In this document: piece by piece, positions 46,476-56,016 of the stretch | Position numbering within the stretch: the first letter of the stretch is position 1 | Layout of the letters: each line of letters opens with the position of its first letter | The notes under the pieces: generated by a model | Told to the model about the DNA's origin: nothing | The model's input: only the letters and a program-made list of their open reading frames with translations | Database searches by the model: none | Assembly (NCBI RefSeq): GCF_042453785.1 | Contig: NC_091663.1 | Span: 37,097,001 to 37,161,000 of the forward strand | Length of the DNA: 64,000 bases | Reading direction: 5' to 3' | Source: Malus domestica | Lineage: Eukaryota; Streptophyta; Magnoliopsida; Rosales; Rosaceae | Position numbers and translations under genes: made by a program

Positions 46476-47053
46476 GGGCCTGTTTGGTATCCTATTTGAA
46501 TTTTTTTATCATTTTTCAAAACATTTCTTGAAAACAATTTTCTTTAAGATTCAAAAACTTGATTGGTTTGCGATTTAAAATTTTTAAATCTTACGATTTA
46601 AAAGACAAAGAGATCTAAAAGAGGGGGTCGGAAGAGAGAGAGAAAGATGAGAGATGAAGAAATAAAGTAAGAGATGATTGAAGGAAAAAGAAAGATGAGG
46701 GAGGATCGGATGAGATACAGAGGAAGAGGAGTGAGAGAAATAACCGAGAGAATGAAGAGAGCGGATTTGAGGAGAGACGAAAAAGGTAAAAAAAAAAAGA
46801 GGAGAGAAAGAAGAAAAGAGAGAGATAGATTTGGAGTGAGAGGGAATGAGGGAAAGAAAAGAAAGCAGTGAGTTTAAGTTTAAAAACTCTAAAAACTCAT
46901 TTTTTATGTTTTTAGAAAATAGACTATATTTTTGAGTTAGTCTTGAGTTCAATTTTTGAAAATAGTCATACCAAACAAGTTTTTAAGGCCTAAAACTTGA
47001 AAATTATTTTTGAGTTTAAAAAGTTGGATTCAAGTAGAGTACCAAACATGCCC
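46476..47053. mobile_element. Tourist/Harbinger-like MITE (family 1), second member
   Basis: Ends GGGCCTGTTTGGTATCC and ACCAAACATGCCC, with TTA at 46473-46475 and 47054-47056. It is an inverted-orientation relative of 3559-4147 (shared TTTTTAAGGCCTAAAACTTG). The DUF538-a flank at about 43313 shows the site without the insertion. Confidence 0.92.
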
Positions 47054-47228
47054 TTATATTTTTTCAGTATTCATATGTGTGGTAAAAAATTTATTAAGTG
47101 AAATATAATAATATTGATATTTTAATAAACACATGAAACTTAAAAATCAAAATTATTTTCGATAGGTAATCTATTTTTCTTTCAAATATTACATATTTCT
47201 TAATTTTCCTCTTCTTGATTATGTATGT

Positions 47229-48783
47229 TGCAAACGTGGAAAAAAATGTATTTGGTAACAATACAGTTTGATGTAAGTTGCAAACGTGGAAAAAAAATGC
47301 TTCCTATTATTAAGGAAATATGGATATCAATTGTGGAGATAACTAACTGTTGACCCTAAAAACTACCAAGCCTACGTGGCGCGTAGGCTGAGTAATCTAT
47401 GAGCTAACTACGTCATTTGGTTGTGTGCGGGGCGTGCCAACTCGTCGGCCGAGCTCGGTCGAGGAGTAAAATATGTTGATGTTGCGTTAGGTGCGCGGCT
47501 GACTTCTGCGTCTTACGATTGCAACCAATGAAGGAACACGTCTCGGCCTCTTGAGTTCTTGAACTTGAAGACAAGGCTACTATTCTTACGAAGTTCACAA
47601 ATCGTCGTCGTCGGATTTGGTCACAGTGATGGTATTCATCAGAGTGAACTCACGCCGAATCGACACCAAAGTGTAAGGGCACAAATACTCAAAGCAGATA
47701 TAAGTCTTAACAATAAATGTGGTTCAGCCGTCGGAATGCCGAACTCTAAATCCCACTTGAGAGTATCCAATCATAAAATAACTCGGCGTGCAATGTGCCG
47801 AGCCCAATAAACTGTAGCACCTCACTTTACCGAAAAGGCTAATGAGATGACTTCGACCAATAAGGATTCAGAAATTCTTCTCGACCGAGACTTGAATAGA
47901 TAATCAGTCGCCTTCGACGCAATGCTGTTTATGCCAACTGAAGATGCGGCGAGCTCGGCTAGTTCTACGGCGACAATGCTATTTATGCCAACTGAAGATA
48001 TCACCAGTTGCCTTCACAGTGCTGTTCATTCAAACTGAAGGTGTGGCGGCGAAAAGAGAAAAGAAAAAATCTCAAGGTTGTTGAGAGAATTTGTGCAGGG
48101 CAGTTGTGTGTTGAATTGGAGGGGGGTTGTTTCGATGTCTTCTCTTCCTATTTATAGCAGCCAACCTGTATTGAATCCCATTCATTCCTGGATTAGAACT
48201 CCTTCTCATAATCCATCTTTATCTCGACCAATCATATTCCTACTAGGACTTTGAACACAACTCATTATCAAACCGTGTTCAATCTCAACATCCTGATCCC
48301 GTCGAGACTCCATCTCATAACAGGATTCATCCACATTCCTCTTTCCGATAGGATATGGCCTACTTCAACCGCTCGGCCCATGGGCTGAATATCTTCTAAT
48401 GACACCTGTTTATAACTTCTGGGCCGAGGATGAATCTAACCTCGGCCTATCCCACACTGGGCCCAAAAAGATCTAACTCAGCCCAAAACAATATTTTTGG
48501 GCCCAAACACTAACATCTCACTTATTTGATGAAACTACTATTACTGACAAAAACCAACTCTCCATGATAGAGGGAAATTGGTGAATGTTAATCTATATAA
48601 GGACTCTCTGCTCGTAAAGAAAAGTTTTGCGTTATTGGGTTCTATCACCTTAAGAACATTAAGTCTTTCAACGAGTAGAATATATCATTTTCCTGTTCTG
48701 CAATGGCTACCTCAGGTATCATGTTGACATATGTTAGTAATCTAGAAAACCTGTTAATATTATGTACTCCTTGTTTTCCAACA
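47229..48783 (+). mobile_element. Left LTR of a Copia-type fossil, interrupted by a solo LTR
   Basis: Partial LTR. It matches 51330-51699, ends TTTTCCAACA at 48783, and is followed by TTTGGTATTAGAGCC, an initiator-Met-type primer site. Its first part is missing. The segment 47348-48509 is a later insertion. The 269 bp after the insertion differ from the right LTR at roughly 18-20 sites by eye (6-7%), suggesting an insertion a few million years old under commonly used plant rates. Confidence 0.82.
47348..48509. mobile_element. Solo LTR nested in the Copia left LTR
   Basis: Starts TGTTGACCC, ends CCCAAACA, and is flanked by CTAAC on both sides (47343-47347 and 48510-48514). The right LTR of the host element has the single CTAAC at about 51427, giving the empty site. 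Contains a TATA-like CCTATTTATAGCAGCC near 48149. Length 1162 bp. Gypsy or Copia not decided. Confidence 0.88.
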
Positions 48784-51283
48784 TTTGGTATTAGAGCCAA
48801 ATTAACAAATCCTAGATTCAAATGTATGTGTCGAACTGCATATGTTTTCAGCATGTGAATTTTTTTATGAAATGTGTTGAACCAAAGCACATGACAGCAT
48901 CGGCGGCAGCACTTATGCTTTCCATTATTCCATCCGACAACACATGACAGCACCAATACTTCCAATAAAATGCCTGAGGTAGTCTTGCCTCATAAGTTTT
49001 TTAATATCATGCAACACTTACGATAATATTTTGAATTCACCAAAGTGAATGATTTGGATGTATATTCTGGCAAAGAAGGGTTTAAAGATTCATTGCATAT
49101 TCATACTATTTTCCAAATGAAAGAATATATAAAATGCGTAAGGTTTCAATGAATCATTCCTTGTATAATCTTGTAATTATCTTGTCCAAAGACTTGATAT
49201 ATCTGTGCTAAAAGATGATTGAAGTGGTCAGAATGTACATGATGACTTTGAAGGGGTGTTTATATTTTTAACCTAAGAGGGATATATAAACACATGCAAG
49301 TGATGCATGAAATTAAAATTGTATTTAATGTTTTATTTGGCTGCCTCAGCAACATCATCTGCACTTAGCCTTTCATCGATCGAGCCTCTTAATGGGGGAA
49401 ACTTTAAATTGGTGGTAGTTTTAATCAATGTATGGTATCATGTAGATCAGGTAATATTCTTGTCCAAAGACTTGTAATAAATGCATGATAAGATTCTTGA
49501 ATGATGGCTATACAATGAAGGTCAATGGCAGCTTATATCTCTTGCCCAAAGGTGTGATATAAACATGCATTTAACAATCACTAATGGTTGTTTCAAGTTT
49601 TTCATGTCTTCAACAGCCAAATTTTTATTCACTGCAAGAAAAGGAAAGTCAAAGGCTCTTCTTGATGGGTGTAGAGGTTGCGTACACCCAAGCGCACCAG
49701 ATTGTAAGTATCACTAAATTTTGATGTATTTATGAGTGATTTAATCTAATTGGCATCTGAATTTTGATGGAATCAACCTATCACTATTTTGGTTTAATCT
49801 GATCCAAAACCCCTTAGTTTTCTTGTTATCAAGTTATCAATTGCTCAAAAATTGTATGTGTGTGAGTAACTGAAGGGAAAAATAGAAATACTTGATATCG
49901 TTTTGTAGTGCATGTAATTGATTCATCTATGGGAGTAAGAATCATACATGTTATTTCTATATGTGATTGATGCCTGACATAACCCTTACATGGGTAAGTC
50001 TGTTGCCTTTGATTTCCATTTGAATGGGTAAAGTAAATTCATGTAAATCAAGTTCTTAGCCTGCTGTGCTCTATGATAATGTATAGTTAATATATATTAA
50101 CTGAATTGAATAGCCATATTATTGGTTGCTGTGGGAAATAATCAATATGGATTAAAAATCTCGAGTTCTGCAAACATGAAGCAAAATTGACATATTGTGT
50201 GTTTAAATAAGGAATGAGTTGTCCTACATTTCTTAAGCTTGAGATGAACCAATGCAAAGGCACAAATATATGTATAAAGTATAACCTTGTAGTATCAACT
50301 TGTGTACAAATGTTTTTCACCAAAGTGAAGAGACTTCAGGAAATGGATTGTGTAAATTATGAATTTAAAACTCAACACATGTCAATATTCTTTTCCAAAG
50401 AGAGGAATGTGTGAATGGTTTGTGATCTTTTAGGGTATAACATTTTTACGGCTATTGAAATGTGGGAGTGCATGATAAGGATGCCCACGTAGCAAACATG
50501 GGTGTGCATGATGGTTTTGAATCAACTGAAATGTGGGAGTAAAGAAAGCGCTGCTGCGTAATTTTGATAGTATCTGGACCTGATGCTTGGCTTATCTTAT
50601 TTTCCCTATGGTGATCCTTGGCTTATCTTATTTTCCCTGTGGTTATTGTAAATAATGCCATGTTGATTCAATTTATAATATATATTAGTACAACTAACTT
50701 ATGTTCCAAAGAGCATGTTGGTTTTGTATGAGTATGCAGGAAGCTTGAAAAGCTAGTATCCAGTGATTAAGGTTGAAGGCAACATAAAGTTAGCTTTATA
50801 AAGGTACACTGGGTAATTGCATGTATGAATGTGTAGTATTTGCATGATTGTCAGTATGCCATTACAATTATGAAGTGATGGTTGAAGACTGAGTTGCAAT
50901 AATAAATATGCATGTGCTGAATCTTTATGATTATTCCGAGTTATATAGCTTATATAACACAAAGTGGTATATGATTTTCAATTCAGTAAAGGAACTGTGA
51001 TTATCCAAAGATGATCCATAAAGTTGATTGAATTGATTCATAGAAAAATGAATGTTAAGTTCATTGAAAGTTTGACATCATACATATTAGATTCAAATGA
51101 CAGTGATTTTAGAGTGCATGTGCCAATGAGCTGCACATGGTTTTTTAGAGTTCGACATTTGAACTAATACTAGTAGATGTGGGGAAGCAAGTTACGTGTA
51201 ACTGGATGTGATCACTAAGGAGTCAATATTGTAATTGTGATAACATTTCGATGAAATGATTAGTTTACGTCCAAGTGGGAGAA
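48784..51283 (+). mobile_element. Internal region of the Copia-type fossil
   Basis: 2.5 kb between primer site and polypurine tract (AAGTGGGAGAA just before 51284). No recognisable gag or pol; many stops in all frames. Probably a non-autonomous derivative or a heavily decayed copy. Confidence 0.7.
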
Positions 51284-51699
51284 TGTTAGAGACTTAATTG
51301 GACTAAACTATCATTTAGTGAAGGACAACATTTATTTGGTAACAATATAGTTTGACGTAAGCTGCAAACATGGAAAAAACTGCTTCCTATTATTAAGGAA
51401 ATATGGATATCAATTGTGGAGATAACTAACATCCCAATTATTTGATAAAACTGCTGTTACTGACAAAAACCAACTCTCCATGATAGAGGGAAGTTGGTGA
51501 ATGCTAACCTATATAAGGACTCCCTGCTTGTAAAGAAAAGTTCTGCGTTATTGGGTTCTATCACCTTAAGAACATTAAGTCTTTCAACGAGTAGAAGATA
51601 TCATTTTCTTGTTCTGCAATGGCTGCCTCAGGTATCATGTTGACGTATGTTAGTAATCTAGGAAACTTGTTAATATTATGTACTCCTAGTTTTCCAACA
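51284..51699 (+). mobile_element. Right LTR of the Copia-type fossil
   Basis: Begins TGTTAGAGACTTAATTGG after a purine-rich tract and ends TTTCCAACA. It contains CTATATAAGGACTC near 51511 as a TATA box. It abuts the first base of the small MITE at 51700. Confidence 0.85.
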
Positions 51700-51842
51700 G
51701 GTACTATCTACACACTCTCATTTTTACTTTTCACACCTTATTAATTTTGGTTCTTTGATATTTTATTCTTCAATTCATTTGACCAGACTGTTGTAAATTA
51801 AAAGGTATGTAAAAGGTAATAAAGAAAATGTAAATACCATTA
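51700..51842. mobile_element. Small MITE, duplicate of 43613-43751
   Basis: GGTACTATCTACACACTCTC at the left and AATGTAAATACC at the right. Its flank toward DUF538-d matches the flank of the first copy. Confidence 0.6.
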
Positions 51843-52205
51843 TTCTTGATTATTCAATACAATGATCATAAATAAAATGTTGTAAGAAGCTAACATCCAC
51901 TTTTTATGCATGTTGATAATTACCCTTTTTCTTCCTTTCTTTTTTTTCTTTTTCGTTCTTTCCCCACATTTTGGCCTCTATTGCTCAACCTATAGTCTGC
52001 AAGCCAAAATGTTTTGCAACAACCATTCAAACTGGTATACTCAAGTTCATAACCTTGGCGGCCTCCAGATCGGAGTTTCATAAATCATACAGAGAAGCAA
52101 GTAAACATTCACTAACAAATGACATAGTCGTACATTTATTTATTCACAAATCGTATTTAATCTTAATTTTGATCCAACATCATTGCCCAAACCCACATTT
52201 TGGCA

Positions 52206-52718
52206 CTAAAAAGCTAAAGACTGACCTAAAAGAGCAGACACCAAATTCTTAATCATTCTTTTCCCATTCACACAGTCGAAACCACAACCACAGGTCGGAC
52301 TTTCATCGAAATTACTCACCGGAAAGTTTGCGGAGGCGATGCCGACCGATAATTCTAGCTCATCGTCGTCACGAGTCACTGAGACAATGCTCAGCCACAG
52401 AAAGAGCACCCTAACTTCGATGCCACTCAAGCTAGAGATCTTGCCAGTGGTTACAATACCCGTTATGGTGGACTTGTACTTCAGCTTATACGAGTCGATG
52501 GTAAATCTACAAGTGCTGTTCAAGTAGACTGAGAACTTACCTGTGGAGGTGTCCAGCTCGTAGCTCACTACGTCTTTGGGGAGTATGCCCACCGGGAAGT
52601 CGTACTCCTCGAGGGCTTCATAAACCGTCAGCTCGTCGGCAGCGAAGGACGAGGGGATCAAGAAAGAGAGCAGAAAGAAGAGAATTAGGCTTGGTAGCAG
52701 TGTTGCCTTTGGAGACAT
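52206..52718 (-). CDS. DUF538-d: secreted DUF538-family protein, 170 aa
   Basis: Intronless. Starts MSPKATLLPSLILFFLLSFL, a strong signal peptide ending near SSFAADE. The domain follows: YDFPVGILPKDVVSYELD, CRFTIDSYKLKYKSTITG, VRVLFLWLSIVSV, LSVGIASANFPVSNF and ESPTCGCGFDCVNG. The C-terminal tail (KRMIKNLVSALLGQSLAF) differs from the a/b pair. I chose the ATG at 52718 because upstream in-frame sequence contains no ATG. DUF538-c is a broken duplicate of this gene, and 51700-52560 matches 43613-44470 closely. Function unknown; probably apoplastic. Confidence 0.92.
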   Translation of the reverse strand: MSPKATLLPSLILFFLLSFLIPSSFAADELTVYEALEEYDFPVGILPKDVVSYELDTSTGKFSVYLNSTCRFTIDSYKLKYKSTITGIVTTGKISSLSGIEVRVLFLWLSIVSVTRDDDELELSVGIASANFPVSNFDESPTCGCGFDCVNGKRMIKNLVSALLGQSLAF

Positions 52719-53247
52719 GGTTTCGATCAAGTGCTTGACTGTTTGGTTATGCAGTCTCTAATGGTAGTTGGAATATATAGAGAAAATTTGAAAGGCAAAA
52801 CCATGACTATTCCATCTAATTCGTTTCAACATTCTTTGCATACAAGAAAACGCCACTCTCTCATAGGCTAAATTTTTATTTTGATAAGCGATATTTGGAG
52901 ACGAGATTCGAACATAAGATCTCAGATGCAAGAGAAAACACTATTAACTATTTGAGCTACCGTTCTCTTATTCTTGTAGACTAATTGGTTATTACGTATA
53001 CAAGAATTAAAGCTCTAAAGCTGAATATGAACATCCTTTGAAGTATGCTAAACATTTTACCGCTAATTAACGATATATATACATAGAGGTAGCCCTACTC
53101 TTACGCGGAGAATGTATGGATCGAGACACGCAGCTTCGACAAGTCTTTCTACCAGATACTACTGGGAGATGTCCAGCTTGCTAGTTTGCCACAAATATAA
53201 TTCCTGCTTTGTTGACTCTTTTTTTTTTTTTTAATGCTAGGTTGGAT

Positions 53248-53730
53248 CTAGGTCAGTGCAGTTCTACTTGTTGAGCTAGCTCTACTCTTACAAGCAAATC
53301 CACACCCACACTGCGGACTCTCCTCAAAGTTGTCGATGGAAAAGTCTGCCGAAGCAATCCCCACAGAGAATTGTAGCTCGTCGCCATCGCGAATAACTTC
53401 GACAATGTTGAACCAAAATAATAGTATCTTAACACTGACGCCATTCAAATTTTTGAGCCTGCCCTTGGACAAAACACCAGTTATGGTGGATTTGTACCTG
53501 AGGTTGTATGAATTTTCAATGGAGAAGCGGCAAGTTCCGTCAAAATAAACCTTGAAATTTCCAGATTCTTTGTCTAATTCGTACCCTGTTACTCCTTTGG
53601 GAAGAAGGCCGATCGGGAAGTCGTATTCTTGAAGCACCACGTATGCCGATGGGTTGTTGTCGCCATAGGCGAACGAGGATGAGAGAATGGCCACCAGAAC
53701 GGCAACGAGAAACACCATTGACGGAGCCAT
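53248..53730 (-). CDS. DUF538-e: secreted DUF538-family protein, 160 aa
   Basis: Intronless and the most divergent member of the cluster. It starts MAPSMVFLVAVLVAILSSSF with predicted cleavage after FAYG. The domain reads YDFPIGLLPKGVTGYELD, CRFSIENSYNLRYKSTITG, VKILLFWFNIVEV, FSVGIASADFSIDNF and ESPQCGCGFAC, with a short Ser/Thr-rich tail SRASSTSRTALT. The ATG at 53730 is the first in frame. It lies about 0.5 kb upstream of DUF538-d on the same strand, a tandem arrangement. A possible ancestral member of the array. Function unknown. Confidence 0.92.
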   Translation of the reverse strand: MAPSMVFLVAVLVAILSSSFAYGDNNPSAYVVLQEYDFPIGLLPKGVTGYELDKESGNFKVYFDGTCRFSIENSYNLRYKSTITGVLSKGRLKNLNGVSVKILLFWFNIVEVIRDGDELQFSVGIASADFSIDNFEESPQCGCGFACKSRASSTSRTALT

Positions 53731-54347
53731 GAGTTCCAACTTGAAGCTTTCTTGCAGCTATTTGGTTTAGTAGAAGAAGTGAGCTATGGGAACAGAAGGG
53801 ACTTGTATATATCGATGTTGAGTGGGAGAATGCTTTTCATATGTGCTATTTGTCACCCTTCTCATCAATGGTTTGGGTCTATTCTGTCGAACCACATCAT
53901 CTGTACGACCAACACACTAACCATCTCACCAAAAGCTCACCTCCTGTATCCCTGTATTCTGGCCCCACCCACCGTGTCTTTAGTCACCATGTGGCGTTTA
54001 AACCAAAGACTTTCTCGTTGGTCGGAGGTATCTTGATCAGATACATCCTGAATAATATTGGAAGTTACTAGTGTAACATCCATGCAGACGCATGCATGGT
54101 TGTCAGCAGATGGTGATTGGCGAAACCTCACACATAATGCTTGCTTATCAGTCAATTCATCAATGAAGGGAGAGAGAATGACGACGTTGGAGATAAAAAT
54201 TACCTTCGAAGTTGTATATTAAACTCAATTTAGCATCGGTGTATCTTATACGTACTCTGGTTTATTCGAAGTATCTCATTGGTAACGCCGTTGACGTGTC
54301 AGACGATCAAAAGATCAACTAGAATGGCACTGACGATGACCGTTGAG

Positions 54348-55124
54348 GCCCCTTTTGTTAGTCCTCGTTAGGGGGGACTGGCTTGGCTGGGATATGAATC
54401 CAATGTTTGGCGCTGGGAAGAGTAGAAAAAATGATGCTAAGTCGGACTCGTGTCAACTAAACGCCGCGCTAAGTTGCATTATCTAATCCTGAGTGAACGT
54501 TGTGGTACTACCGTACTAGCTATCCACGCTTACACTTCATGCTCTCGCTCTCGCAGAGAGCAGCGTTCTTCGTAAGCCCCCTGCAAGCTGCCGCCGACTC
54601 CTACATTGCCGTTTCGTCGATCTCCTGAAGAATCAGGTCAGACTGTGGGCCGCCGACACCCCAAATTTGAAACTCTTCATACATGCTGTTCAGTTCAGAC
54701 TTTGGGTTAGATTAATTTGTTAGGTTCGCTCCCATTTGTTCCACTGTAATTTCTTATTTCCTCGGGTTTTGCTTCGCGAAGAAGAATGGCTTTGAGAAAG
54801 AACCAATCCATCCGACAATCAAAAAATAAAAGGGGTATGTAAAAATAAGTATGTGAATAGCACAACCCCTTTGATAATTAACTTGGTTTTTAGAAATTCA
54901 AATAAGTACAAAATAACAATTTAATAATAAAACAAAATAAATGTTTTTATTGTCCATCTTCTTACTCATGCGCCGCAACAATTTTTCACAATTCTTGTAC
55001 ATGCCAATTCAATTCAGCTTAGTTCCTGAAGTTAGTTCAATACGAGATTGTCTGGTGTAACAAATTCAATTTAGTCCCTGAAGTTAGTTCAGTCTGAGAT
55101 AATCTGGTGCAACAAACACACCCT
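54348..55124. mobile_element. Probable Harbinger-like element related to family 2
   Basis: The complement of the right end reads GTGTGTTTGTTGCACCAG, then GACTGAACTAACTTCAGGGA. That resembles the left end of 13184-14284 (GTTGCATCGGACT, GACTGAACTAGCTGCAGGGA). The left end CCCCTTTTGTTAGTCC is similar. The target duplication is unclear, so the boundaries are approximate. Confidence 0.45.
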
Positions 55125-55677
55125 CAACACGTATGCTTCGAAAATCTAGTTAGATGGGCCAAAAAATGGTTATTTACGAATAGATGGACTCACTTCTGAT
55201 TCTCTGAACAATCCCCATCGAAACCAGAAGCAAGCCCACTTAAAATTCTTACCGTGACAAAAGTTATCACTATTGCTGGTCTTCCAACACCTCAAAACAC
55301 TCATCCTTTGAGAAATTATGCCATCTGCATATAATATATGCAGGAAGAAAATCTTGATGTAAGACAGATTCAATAACATTACCAACCAATTCTCACTCCA
55401 ACAAAAAAATCATCTCAAATGTAAGCACTGAAACAGAACCGTATCAGTTTAAAAGTTAAACGAGACTGGTTTGGATGATAAGTAGGACAGTTACTCGAAG
55501 GTATTGCTTGTTGTCCACCCCGATTGATTTCAATTTTCAGAGATATAAATCTTAAACCACTTCAAGAAAAATAAATCATCAATACAATAACCAATTAGTA
55601 ACTATGAACCTGATACATACAGAAGAATCTCTTTGCATGTCCCGTGATACATTCCGAAGACAACAATTGGCACCCAC

Positions 55678-55910
55678 AAATAATTTGGATGTGCTTTTAA
55701 AATAACTGAAAGTGCTTTTAGTGAAAATGTTTTTAGAACCAAACTTTAGTAAAGATGTAAGTAAATCCTGAACAAGCACTTAAAAGTGCTTCCTGGAAGA
55801 AGCACATTACTGGTGCTTCTTGCAAAAAGCACTTTAAGTGCTTTTGGAACCCAAAAACATTTTCTCTAAAAGCGCTTTCAGTCATTTTAAAAGCACATCC
55901 AAACGAGCCC
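55678..55910. mobile_element. Fold-back MITE with long inverted repeats
   Basis: TTTGGATGTGCTTTTAAAAT at 55684 pairs with its complement ending at 55903. The match continues inward through CTGAAAG.GCTTTTAG.GAAAATGTTTTT. Many AAGCACTT motifs lie in the centre. The element could fold into one long hairpin. It lies about 110 bp downstream of the SEC15B stop codon. Confidence 0.75.
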
Positions 55911-56016
55911 AAAGTTAGGAACAAAAACGCTATGAAATAATTCCAATCACAATGAATAAGGGAACTTGTAGGGGAGGGGGAAGGACAAGGATCATACGTA
56001 CAACTATATAAAAAAT

